64,000 nt of DNA from Streptomyces sp. P9-A4 (GTDB lineage Bacteria > Actinomycetota > Actinomycetes > Streptomycetales > Streptomycetaceae): positions 1,746,501 to 1,810,500 of the forward strand of contig NZ_JAZIFY010000001.1 of assembly GCF_036634195.1 (NCBI RefSeq), read 5' to 3'. Shown here one piece after another: positions 12,385 to 20,448 of this stretch. How positions within the stretch are numbered: the stretch's first letter is position 1; each line of letters opens with the position of its first letter. Made by a program: the position numbers and the translations under genes. A model generated the notes under the pieces. The model saw only the letters and a list, made by a program, of their open reading frames with translations. It was not told the DNA's origin and searched no databases.

Positions 12385-12400
12385 GCGGCGAGTTCGCCGC
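12385..12400. promoter_or_regulatory. Inverted repeat before the ADP-ribosylglycohydrolase operon
   Basis: GCGGCGA-GT-TCGCCGC, perfect 7-bp arms around two bases, ends 69 bases before the first start codon of the seven-gene operon. It could be a dyad operator or a leader hairpin. The 254-bp divergent spacer also holds the VIT-gene promoter. No -10/-35 pair is convincing. Confidence 0.35.
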
Positions 12401-12468
12401 CTGTGGTGGCACAGATCCAGGCATCGGGGCGCCATCGACGCGCCCCCACCGAGGAAGGGGCCACGGAC

Positions 12469-13464
12469 ATGGTGACCACCACGGCACGCGACACGCGCGA
12501 ACGGGCGAGAGGGGCACTGCTCGGCCTCGCCGTCGGCGACGCGCTCGGCGCGCCCGCCGAGAACATGCGGCCCTCCGAGATCCGCCGCCGCTGGGGCCGG
12601 ATCGAGGGATTCGTGACGGAGAGCCCGGCGGGCACCGACGACACCGAGTACGCGATCTTCTCGGCGCTCCTCCTCGCCCGGCACGGCTCGGCCCTCACCG
12701 TCCACCACGTCGAACGGGCCTGGCACCACTGGATCGCCGACCTCGACGAAGGCCCCTTCCGGGGCGCGGGCTTCTCGGAGCGCGGCACCCTGGAGAACCT
12801 CCGCCGGGGCCTCGCCGCGCCCATCTCCGCCCAGCACCGGCACGCCTGGAGCGACGGCCTCGCGATGCGGGCGGCGCCGTTCGGGGTGTTCGCGGCGGGA
12901 CGACCGGCGGAGGCGGCCCGGCTCGTCGCCATCGACGGCAGCGTCAGCCACGACGGCGAGGGCATCTACGGCGGCCAGGCGGTGGCGGCGGGCGTGGCGG
13001 CGGCGATGACGGGAGCGACCGTCACCTCGGTCATCGCGGCGGCGCTCTCGGTCGTCCCGATGGACTCCTGGACGGCCCGCTCGCTGCGCCGCGCGGTCGT
13101 CGCGGCGCAGCGCGTCCAGCCGGACCCGCTCACCCGCGAACGCCAGGTCCGCTCGGCGGTCGTCATCGGCGGCTACCCCTGGACGGACCTGGCCCCGGAG
13201 GCGGTGGGCCTGGCGTTCGGCGCGTTCGCCGCCGCGCGGGGCGACTTCCGTACGGCGGTCCTGACGGCCGTCAACATGGGCCGCGACGCGGACACGACGG
13301 CGGCGGTGGCGGGCGCGCTGGCCGGCGCGGCGGGCGGCGTCGGCTCGATCCCGGCGGACTGGGCCTCGGCCATCACCCCGGTGACGGGCAGCTGCCTCCC
13401 GTCGATGCGCGGCTACCACGTCCTGGACGTGGCGGACCTGCTGACCCCGGAGGGAGACTCCTGA
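12469..13464 (+). CDS. ADP-ribosylglycohydrolase-family protein 1 (intact metal site)
   Basis: 331 residues of the DraG/ARH fold, an all-helical hydrolase using two Mg2+/Mn2+ ions to cleave ADP-ribose (or related riboside) bonds. The metal motifs are intact: VGDALGAPAE at residues 22-31, GTDDTE at 55-60, and GRDADT with Asp273 and Asp275. Start ATG 12469 follows GAGGAAGGGG. The next gene begins inside its stop codon (TGATG). First gene of a seven-gene overlapping operon with three more family members and a ribokinase. The natural substrate is unknown; the ribokinase suggests that released ribose is salvaged. Confidence 0.9.
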   Translation: MVTTTARDTRERARGALLGLAVGDALGAPAENMRPSEIRRRWGRIEGFVTESPAGTDDTEYAIFSALLLARHGSALTVHHVERAWHHWIADLDEGPFRGAGFSERGTLENLRRGLAAPISAQHRHAWSDGLAMRAAPFGVFAAGRPAEAARLVAIDGSVSHDGEGIYGGQAVAAGVAAAMTGATVTSVIAAALSVVPMDSWTARSLRRAVVAAQRVQPDPLTRERQVRSAVVIGGYPWTDLAPEAVGLAFGAFAAARGDFRTAVLTAVNMGRDADTTAAVAGALAGAAGGVGSIPADWASAITPVTGSCLPSMRGYHVLDVADLLTPEGDS

Positions 13465-14852
13465 TGAGCGCGGACCTGACGACGACGGCTGCGGGCAAGA
13501 CCCCGGACCGGGACGCCACCGGCACGGCCGCGGGCACAGCTCCGGCGCCGGACACCACCACCGCCACCACCACCGCTGTGCCCACAGCGCCGGGCTCCGG
13601 CCCCCTCCTCGGTACCCCCCAGGACCTGGTGTCGCCCCCCGCCCCGCCCCACGCCACCGGCTCCTGGAGCCGCACCCACGAACCCCCGCGCCCCTCCGCC
13701 CCCCAACGGCCCTCCCGCGACGCCGTCGAGGGTCTGCTGCTCGGGATCGCCTCGGGCGACGCCGCCGGCTGGCCCGCCGCCCGTCACCGCGCCGCCCGCA
13801 TGCCCGAGTGGACCCGACGTCTCACCCGTGAACTCGACACCTTCGCCGAGCAGAACGCCACGACGACCCTCCCCGTCCCCATCGCCCTCAACCAGCCTCC
13901 CGAGCCCCTCCGGCTCGGCCCTTCGGACGACGCCGAGTGGGCGGTGTTCACCGCCGAGGCGGTACTCGCCTCCACCGGCCCGGTGTTCGCGACGCTGCCC
14001 CCGGAGCGCCGGCTCCGCGCCGCCGTGGACCTGGCCTGGAACGCCCTGGCCGGCCAGGTCGCCGCGGCGGCCGACCGCGCCCCGGAGGTCGAGTCCGCCG
14101 TACTCCCCCTCCGCGCCCGGATCTCCGTCCGCGCGGGCCTCGGCAATCTCGCCACCGGTCTGCGCCCGCCGGCCACCGGCCACGACAACCCGCACTACTT
14201 CGACGACGCCGCCTGCGTCCGCGCCGCCGTGCTGGCCCTCGTCCACCCCGGCGACCCGCGCGCCGCCGCCGAACTCGCCGAGTTCGACGCCCGGTACACC
14301 CAGGACGGCGACGGCGTCCACGGCGCCCGCGCGACGGCGGCGGCCGTCGCCGCGGCCCTCGGCGGGGCGACGGTCGACGAGGCCGTCGCGGCGGCCGTCG
14401 CCGAACTCGCGCCGGTCACCGAGATCGGCCGCAACGCCCGGTACGCGGTGAAGCTCGCCCGGACCGCCGGTTCGGCCTTCGAGCTGGTGCCGCTCCTCGA
14501 GCACCAGATCGTCGACCACGTCTACAGCTACGGCATCGCCGCCGCCGAGACCGTCCCGGTGGCCCTGGCCCTGGCGACCGCCTCCCGGGGCGAGATGACG
14601 TCCGCCGTACCGGCCGCGGCCTGTCTCTCCCGGGTCGCCGACTCCGCCCCCGCCCTCGTGGGCGCCCTCACCGGCGCGCTCGGCGGCGGCCGTTCGGTGC
14701 CGGCGACCTGGCGGGACGCGTGCCGGACACTCGCGGGCTGCGCGCTGCCCCGGCTGGCGGGGACGGACCTGGTGGAACTCGCCGGGCTGCTGACAACCAC
14801 GGAACAGGCCACCCCAGGTGGACAATTCCGGCATGACACCCACACTGGATGA
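13464..14852 (+). CDS. ADP-ribosylglycohydrolase-family protein 2 (degenerate metal site)
   Basis: 462 residues. The first 75 or so are Thr/Ala/Pro-rich and look disordered; the DraG-like domain follows. GDALG is altered to GDAAG, TDDT to SDDAE (Asp155, Asp156), and the C-terminal GRDxDS/T reads SRVADS, so one of the two metal-binding Asp positions is Val391 while Asp393 remains. I infer weak or no hydrolase activity, with a binding or regulatory role for its intact partners, as is common for pseudoenzymes in multi-paralogue operons. It overlaps both neighbours (1 bp upstream, 20 bp downstream). Confidence 0.8.
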   Translation: MSADLTTTAAGKTPDRDATGTAAGTAPAPDTTTATTTAVPTAPGSGPLLGTPQDLVSPPAPPHATGSWSRTHEPPRPSAPQRPSRDAVEGLLLGIASGDAAGWPAARHRAARMPEWTRRLTRELDTFAEQNATTTLPVPIALNQPPEPLRLGPSDDAEWAVFTAEAVLASTGPVFATLPPERRLRAAVDLAWNALAGQVAAAADRAPEVESAVLPLRARISVRAGLGNLATGLRPPATGHDNPHYFDDAACVRAAVLALVHPGDPRAAAELAEFDARYTQDGDGVHGARATAAAVAAALGGATVDEAVAAAVAELAPVTEIGRNARYAVKLARTAGSAFELVPLLEHQIVDHVYSYGIAAAETVPVALALATASRGEMTSAVPAAACLSRVADSAPALVGALTGALGGGRSVPATWRDACRTLAGCALPRLAGTDLVELAGLLTTTEQATPGGQFRHDTHTG

Positions 14853-15984
14853 CCGGATCACCGGCAGTCTCCTCGGGGCCGCCGTCGGCGACGCGCTCGG
14901 CGGCCCCGTCGAGGGCTACACCCCCGAGCAGATCGCGGAGCGCCACGGCGGTCGCGTCACCGGGATCGTCGGCCCCTGGAACGGCGACGACTGGCGCACG
15001 GCCCGCCCCATCGCCCCGTACCACAAGGGCGACGGGCACGTCACCGACGACACCTTGATGACCCACGCCCTGATCAGGGTGTACGAGAAGGTCCGCGGCC
15101 ATCTCGACGCGTACGCGGTCGCGGACCATCTGGTCCCCGAACTCATGGGCTCCCCCGTCTGGATCCCGGAGCTGGAGGCGGAGGCGCTGCCGCTCCAGCG
15201 GATCTTCCTCGCCGAGAAGTGGATCGTCACCCGGCTCCACTACGCCCACGCGGACCCGCGCGAGGCGGGCAACGGCAACATCGTGAACTGCGGCGCCGCG
15301 ATGTACATGGCGCCCGTCGGCCTCGTCAACGCGGCCCACCCGGAGGCCGCGTACACCGAGGCCCTCGACATCGCGGGCGCGCACCAGTCCTCGTACGGCC
15401 GTGAGGCGGCGGGCGTGTTCGCGGCGGCCGTGGCGGCGGCCTGCGCACCGGGCGCCACTCCGTCCTCGGTGGTGGCGACGGCCCTGGCACTGGCGAAGGA
15501 CGGCACCCGGTCGGCGATCGAGGCGGTGGCGGAAGTGGCCTCCGGACACCGGGACTTCGAGTCGGCCCTCACCCCGCTGCGCAGGGCGGTCGCGCCCTTC
15601 GACTCGGTCGGCCCCGACTACCGCGCGCCGTCCCTCGGCGCCCGCCGCCCCTCCCGGCTCCACGCGATCGAGGAACTGCCGGTCGCCCTGGGCATGCTGC
15701 TGGTCGGCGAGGGCGACTTCCGGCGTACGGTGCTCGGCGCGGTGAACTACGGCCGCGACTGCGACTCCATCGCGACGATGGCGGGGGCGATCGTGGGCGC
15801 GCTGCACGGCGAGTCCGCGGTGCCCGCCGACTGGGCGAAGCGGGTGGCGGAGGCCAGCCGCCTCGATCTGCACGCCCCGGCACGGGCCCTGACCGAGGTG
15901 GCCCACGAGGTCTTCGCGGAGGACGCCGCACGCCGCCGGGCCCACGAGGCCGCGTTCGCCACGCTGACGGGCGCGGCCCGGTGA
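14833..15984 (+). CDS. ADP-ribosylglycohydrolase-family protein 3 (intact metal site)
   Basis: 383 residues, the most canonical copy: GAAVGDALGGPVEGY at 15-29, VTDDT at 70-74, and GRDCDS with Asp309 and Asp311. AGGTGG lies about 11 bases before ATG 14833; a GTG at 14818 is an alternative start. The gene starts inside the end of the previous one, and the next begins in its GTGA stop. A long insert between the first metal motifs and the helical core (WNGDDWRTARPIAPY and following) distinguishes it from protein 1, so the copies are ancient paralogues with probably different substrates. Confidence 0.9.
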   Translation: MTPTLDDRITGSLLGAAVGDALGGPVEGYTPEQIAERHGGRVTGIVGPWNGDDWRTARPIAPYHKGDGHVTDDTLMTHALIRVYEKVRGHLDAYAVADHLVPELMGSPVWIPELEAEALPLQRIFLAEKWIVTRLHYAHADPREAGNGNIVNCGAAMYMAPVGLVNAAHPEAAYTEALDIAGAHQSSYGREAAGVFAAAVAAACAPGATPSSVVATALALAKDGTRSAIEAVAEVASGHRDFESALTPLRRAVAPFDSVGPDYRAPSLGARRPSRLHAIEELPVALGMLLVGEGDFRRTVLGAVNYGRDCDSIATMAGAIVGALHGESAVPADWAKRVAEASRLDLHAPARALTEVAHEVFAEDAARRRAHEAAFATLTGAAR

Positions 15985-17387
15985 GCCTCCGGCTGACCTG
16001 GGTCCAGCCGGAGGACCTGGTGGGGCACGAGCTCCGCCAGGCGGCGGAGGACGGCCGCGACGCCCGCGCCCTCGCGGCCCGCTGGGCCTCGGCGGGCGGC
16101 CCGCCCGCCCCGGAGACGGCCGGCGCCTCCGAGGCCCTCCGCCCGGACCTCCGCCCCCTGGCGGAGGAACTCCTCGACGCCCTGGGGTCCCTCCCCACTC
16201 CCTCGGCACCCCTGGAGCCGACCCCCCTCCCCGGGATCCGGGCCCTGACAGCCCCCGGCACGACCGCCACCACCCCCTCTGCGGGCGGTCGTCCCGTACT
16301 CCCGCCGGGCGAGGAGGACGCCCTCCGCGACCGGTTCCACGCCGCCTGGCTCGGCCGGGCCGCCGGGTGTCTGCTCGGCAAACCCGTCGAGAAGCTGCCC
16401 CTCCCCGCCATCCGCGCCCTCGCCCGCGCCACCGGCAACTGGCCCCTCTCCACCTGGTTCACCGCCCGCGGCGTCCCGCCCGAGCTGCTCGCCGCCCACC
16501 CCTGGAACCGTCGCTCCGCCCCCACCTCCCTCGCCGAGAACATCGACGGCATGCCCGAGGACGACGACCTCAACTACGCCCTGCTGAACCTGCTGCTCCT
16601 CCAGCGGCACGGCCGCGGCTTCACCACCTCCGACGTCGCCCGCCTCTGGCTCGACGAACTGCCCGCCGGCCGCACCTTCACGGCCGAGCGCGTCGCCTAC
16701 CGCAACCTCCTCGACGGCGTGGAACCCCCGCTGACCGCCGTCCGCCGCAATCCCTTCCGCGAGTGGATCGGCGCCCAGATCCGCGCCGACGTCCACGGCT
16801 GGACCCACCCCGGCGACCCGGTGGCCGCCGCCGCGCAGGCACACCGGGACGCGGTGCTCACCCACACCGCGAACGGCGTCTACGGCGCCATGTTCGTCGC
16901 CGCCACCCTCGCCACCGCCGCCACCGGCACCGCCGATGTCCACCAGGCCCTTGCCGCCGGTCTCGACGTGATCCCGCCGCGCTCCCGCCTCGCGGAGGCC
17001 GTCCGCCGGGGCATCGGGTACGCCCACGAGGCGGCCGGCCACCGCGAGGGCTTCGACCCGGTCGTCGACCGGCTGCACGCCGAACTCGGCGGGTACCACT
17101 GGGTCCATGCCGTCCCGAACGCCGCGCTGCTCGCCGCCGCCCTCACCCACGCCGACGGCGACTTCTCCCGCTCCGTCTGCGCGGCGGTCTCGGGCGGCTG
17201 GGACACCGATTCCAACGGCGCCACCGCCGGTTCGGTCGCCGGGCTGCTCGCCGGGCATCCCGACCGGCTGCCCGAGCGCTGGACCGCCCCTCTCAAGAAC
17301 CGGCTGTCGACCTCGGTGCCGTCCTTCGACGGCATCGGTTTCGACACCCTGGCCGAACTGACCCGTCTGGAGGCCGTACGCCCATGA
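15981..17387 (+). CDS. ADP-ribosylglycohydrolase-family protein 4 (EDDD/GWDTDS variant)
   Basis: 468 residues with a GTG start in a 4-bp overlap. Residues 1-110 are a charged, Pro-rich extension; the domain starts at FHAAWLGRAAGCLLGKPVEKL, where the usual Gly-Asp is Gly-Cys. The TDDT position reads PEDDDLNY (Asp194-196) and the final motif is GWDTDS (Asp408, Asp410), as in a widespread subfamily of unknown substrate. The metal site is therefore probably functional but differently built. The following ribokinase gene starts in its ATGA stop. Confidence 0.87.
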   Translation: MSLRLTWVQPEDLVGHELRQAAEDGRDARALAARWASAGGPPAPETAGASEALRPDLRPLAEELLDALGSLPTPSAPLEPTPLPGIRALTAPGTTATTPSAGGRPVLPPGEEDALRDRFHAAWLGRAAGCLLGKPVEKLPLPAIRALARATGNWPLSTWFTARGVPPELLAAHPWNRRSAPTSLAENIDGMPEDDDLNYALLNLLLLQRHGRGFTTSDVARLWLDELPAGRTFTAERVAYRNLLDGVEPPLTAVRRNPFREWIGAQIRADVHGWTHPGDPVAAAAQAHRDAVLTHTANGVYGAMFVAATLATAATGTADVHQALAAGLDVIPPRSRLAEAVRRGIGYAHEAAGHREGFDPVVDRLHAELGGYHWVHAVPNAALLAAALTHADGDFSRSVCAAVSGGWDTDSNGATAGSVAGLLAGHPDRLPERWTAPLKNRLSTSVPSFDGIGFDTLAELTRLEAVRP

Positions 17388-18304
17388 CCAGCATCGTCGT
17401 ACTCGGCAGTACGAACATGGATCTCGTCGCCTACGTACCGAGGGCCCCGGCCCTCGGCGAGACGGTCACCGGCCGCTCCTTCCGTACGATCCCCGGCGGC
17501 AAGGGCGCCAACCAGGCCGTCGCCGCCGCCCGCGCCGGCGCCGAGGTGTCGATGATCGGAGCGGTCGGCGCGGACGACTTCGGGACACGGCTCCGGTCCA
17601 CGCTCGAACACTGCGGGGTGGACACCGACCTCCTGCGCACCTCCGAGGGCGCCTCCGGCACGGCCCACATCGTCGTCGACGACGAGGGCGGCAACGCGAT
17701 CGTCGTCGTCCCCGGCGCGAACGGCACCGTCACCTCCCTCACCCACGGCGACGAAGCGCTCCTCGGCACCGCCGACGCCCTGCTGCTCCAGCTGGAACTG
17801 CCCCTCTCCGTCGTCGTGGAGGGCGCCACGACCGCCCGCGGGCTCGGCGTCCGCACCGTCCTCACCCCCGCTCCCACCCAACCGCTCCCTCCCGAACTCC
17901 TCGCCGTCACCGACCTGTTGGTGCCCAATGAGCACGAGGCCGCCGCGCTCACCGGTCTCACCGACCCGCGCGAGGCCGCCCTCGCCCTGCTCCGGGACGT
18001 GCCCGAGGTCGTCGTCACCCTGGGGGCGGCCGGCAGTCTGTACGCGGCGCGGGGCGCCGACCCGATCGCGGTGCCCGCCCCCCGGGTCCGGGCCGTGGAC
18101 ACCACCGGCGCGGGCGACACCTTCGTCGGCGCGCTCGCGGTCGCCCTCGGCGAGGGCCGCCCCGTCCCCGAGGCGCTCGCCTGGGCGCAGAGCGCCGCCG
18201 CGCTCTCCGTCCAGCGCGAGGGCGCCTCGACGTCGATGCCGTTCCGCACGGAGATCGAGGCGGCCTTCGGCTCCCTCGGCACGAGGGAGACCGACCGCGC
18301 ATGA
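17384..18304 (+). CDS. rbsK: PfkB-family carbohydrate kinase, ribokinase-like
   Basis: 306 residues. Ribokinase hallmarks: GSTNMDLVAYVPR at the N-terminus, the sugar-binding IPGGKGANQAVAAARAGA at about 39-56, VVPGANG in the lid region, LVPNEHEAAAL, and the catalytic DTTGAGDTFVGALAVALGEG with the base Asp and the anion hole. Predicted to phosphorylate ribose, or a related sugar, at O5 with ATP. No ribose transporter is nearby; instead it is coupled on both sides by 4-bp overlaps to an ADP-ribosylglycohydrolase-family gene and a CoA-transferase gene. That points to an internal riboside source rather than uptake. Confidence 0.88.
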   Translation: MTSIVVLGSTNMDLVAYVPRAPALGETVTGRSFRTIPGGKGANQAVAAARAGAEVSMIGAVGADDFGTRLRSTLEHCGVDTDLLRTSEGASGTAHIVVDDEGGNAIVVVPGANGTVTSLTHGDEALLGTADALLLQLELPLSVVVEGATTARGLGVRTVLTPAPTQPLPPELLAVTDLLVPNEHEAAALTGLTDPREAALALLRDVPEVVVTLGAAGSLYAARGADPIAVPAPRVRAVDTTGAGDTFVGALAVALGEGRPVPEALAWAQSAAALSVQREGASTSMPFRTEIEAAFGSLGTRETDRA

Positions 18305-19509
18305 CGACCGCACCGCACACTCCCACGACTCCCCTCCAGGGTCTGCGCGTCCTGGACCTCGCGACCCTCTTCGCCGGCCCGCTCGCCGCCATGATGCTCG
18401 GGGACTTCGGCGCCGATGTCGTCAAGGTCGAGCACCCCCGCAAGCCCGACCCGTCCCGTGGCCACGGCCCCGCGAAGGACGGCGTCGGCCTCTGGTGGAA
18501 GGTCCTCGGCCGGAACAAGCGGACGATCACCCTCGATCTGTCCTCACCGGGCGGCCGCGACACCCTGCTCGCGCTCGCCGCCGACGTGGACGTCATCGTG
18601 GAGAACTTCCGCCCCGGCACCCTGGAACGCTGGGGTCTCGGCTGGGAGGAACTGTCCACCGTCAACCCCCGGCTGGTCCTCGCCCGGGTCACCGGCTTCG
18701 GCCAGTTCGGCCCGTACGCCCACCGCCCCGGCTTCGGCACCCTCGCGGAGGCGATGAGCGGTTTCGCCGCCATCACCGGCGAACCCGATGGCCCGCCCAC
18801 CCTTCCCCCCTTCGGCCTGGCCGACTCGATCGCCGCCCTCGCCACCGCGTACGCCGTGATGACCGCGCTCACCGCGAGGAACACGACCGGCCGCGGCCAG
18901 GTCGTCGACATGGCGATCATCGAACCGATGCTCTCCGTCATCGGACCCCACTCCCTCTGGTACGACCAGCTCGGCTACGTCCAGCCCCGGACGGGCAACC
19001 GCTCCCGCAACAACGCCCCGCGCAACACCTATCGGACCGCCGACGGCTCCTGGGTCGCCGTCTCCACCTCCGCCCAGTCGATCGCCGAGCGGGTCCTCCG
19101 GCTCGTCGGCCGCCCGGAACTGATCGACGAGCCGTGGTTCGCCGACGGCGGCGGACGGGCCGAGCACGCGGACGAACTGGACGAGGCGGTCGGCTCGTGG
19201 ATCGCCCGCCACACCCGGGACGAGGCCATGGCGGCCTTCGAGAAGGCGGAGGCGGCGATCGCCCCGGTCTACGACATCCGGGACGTGGTCGCCGACCCGC
19301 AGTACCAGGCGCTCGGCACCGTCACCGAGGTGCAGGACCCCGAACTCGGCCCGATCAAGATGCAGAACGTCCTCTTCCGCCTCTCCGAGACGCCCGGAGC
19401 CATCCGCTGGTCCGGCCGCCCGCACGGCGCCGACACCACCGCCGTCCTCTCCGAACTCGGCCTCACCCCCGCCGAGATCGGCGCCCTCCGCGAGCAGGGG
19501 GCGGTATGA
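18301..19509 (+). CDS. CaiB/BaiF-type (family III) CoA-transferase
   Basis: 402 residues. RVLDLATLFAGPLAAMMLGDFGADVVKVEHP at 16-46 and GRNKRTITLDL near 70 are family signatures. The nucleophile corresponds to Asp175 in FGLADSIAALATAYAV, followed by TGRGQVVDMAI. These enzymes move CoA between an acyl-CoA donor and a carboxylate acceptor through an aspartyl-CoA anhydride. ATGA overlap with the kinase upstream and with the CitE-like lyase downstream. Family III transferases next to CitE-type lyases occur in pathways that activate and then cleave branched C5 acids (citramalate, itaconate), a plausible but unproven role here. Confidence 0.9.
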   Translation: MTTAPHTPTTPLQGLRVLDLATLFAGPLAAMMLGDFGADVVKVEHPRKPDPSRGHGPAKDGVGLWWKVLGRNKRTITLDLSSPGGRDTLLALAADVDVIVENFRPGTLERWGLGWEELSTVNPRLVLARVTGFGQFGPYAHRPGFGTLAEAMSGFAAITGEPDGPPTLPPFGLADSIAALATAYAVMTALTARNTTGRGQVVDMAIIEPMLSVIGPHSLWYDQLGYVQPRTGNRSRNNAPRNTYRTADGSWVAVSTSAQSIAERVLRLVGRPELIDEPWFADGGGRAEHADELDEAVGSWIARHTRDEAMAAFEKAEAAIAPVYDIRDVVADPQYQALGTVTEVQDPELGPIKMQNVLFRLSETPGAIRWSGRPHGADTTAVLSELGLTPAEIGALREQGAV

Positions 19510-20354
19510 GCGAGGCCATGACCCGCGCGAACGGCACGGAACGTCCCCCGGCCCCGCCGCCCTTCACCCCCCTCACCTGGCTGTACGCGCCCGGCGACCG
19601 CCCCGCTGTCGTCGCCAAGGCCCTGCTCGCCGGCGCCGACGTGGTGATCGTCGATCTGGAGGACGCCGTCGCCCCGCACCGCAGGGCGTACGCCCTGGAC
19701 GCCACGGCGGATCTCCTCGCGGACTCCCACCCCGTCCCGGTCCACGTCCGCGTCCACACCCCGCACGACATCCCCACCCTGGCCCCCCTCCCCGGCCTCC
19801 ACGCTCTCCGTGTACCCAAGGTGACACACGCCACTGACATCCACCGGATCGCCCGGCTGGCCCCGGGCCTCCCCCTCTATCCGCTCCTGGAGAACGCCCT
19901 CGCCGTGGAGCACGCCTACGCCATCGCCACCGCCCACCCCGCCGTGCGCGGCATCGCGCTCGGCGAGGCCGACCTCCGCGCCGACCTGGGCATACGGGAG
20001 GACAGCGGCCTCGACTGGCCGCGCGGACGCGTGGTGGTGGCGGCCCGCGCCGCCGCCCTCCCGCCGCCGGCCCAGTCGGTCCATCCGGACATCGGCGACC
20101 TGGACGCGCTGGCCACCGGCTGCGCCCGGGGCCGGGCCCTGGGCTTCTTCGGCCGGGCGGCCATCCACCCCCGCCAGCTCCCCGTCATCGAGCGGGCCTA
20201 CCTGCCCACCCCGGCGGAGATCGACGCGGCGCGGGAGGTCGTGGCGGCGGGGACCGGGCAGGGCGCGCTGGCCCTCCCGGACGGCCGTTTCGTCGACGCG
20301 GCGGTGGTCGCGGGGGCCCACCGGGTCCTCGCCCTCGCCGCCCGTAGGGCCTGA
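19506..20354 (+). CDS. CitE-type HpcH/HpaI-superfamily CoA-ester lyase
   Basis: 282 residues. The (beta/alpha)8 lyase motifs are present: YAPGDRPAVVAKAL (about 28-41), VIVDLEDAVAP with the acidic metal-site residues, LYPLLENALAVEHAY with a metal-ligand Glu, ALGEADLRADLG, and GRAAIHPRQLPVIERAY near the C-terminus. Relatives cleave or form citramalyl-, malyl- or citryl-CoA. Here it would act on the product of the adjacent CoA-transferase. Last gene of the operon, with a 4-bp ATGA overlap upstream and a hairpin terminator about 40 bases downstream. No hydratase is present, so the substrate must already be hydroxylated or be hydrated elsewhere. Confidence 0.87.
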   Translation: MSEAMTRANGTERPPAPPPFTPLTWLYAPGDRPAVVAKALLAGADVVIVDLEDAVAPHRRAYALDATADLLADSHPVPVHVRVHTPHDIPTLAPLPGLHALRVPKVTHATDIHRIARLAPGLPLYPLLENALAVEHAYAIATAHPAVRGIALGEADLRADLGIREDSGLDWPRGRVVVAARAAALPPPAQSVHPDIGDLDALATGCARGRALGFFGRAAIHPRQLPVIERAYLPTPAEIDAAREVVAAGTGQGALALPDGRFVDAAVVAGAHRVLALAARRA

Positions 20355-20395
20355 CGCCCGGACCCCGGCGGGCGCTCCCGTACCCCGGCATGCGG

Positions 20396-20431
20396 AAGGG
20401 CCGCCGGAACCCTTGGGTTCCCGCGGCCCTT
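20396..20431. terminator. Bidirectional terminator between the CitE gene and lgt
   Basis: Seventeen-base arms AAGGGCCGCCGGAACCC and GGGTTCCCGCGGCCCTT pair with a single mismatch across a TT loop. It sits between two convergent genes, serving the operon from the left and lgt from the right. Confidence 0.8.
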
Positions 20432-20448
20432 CGAACGGCTGTGAAGGA

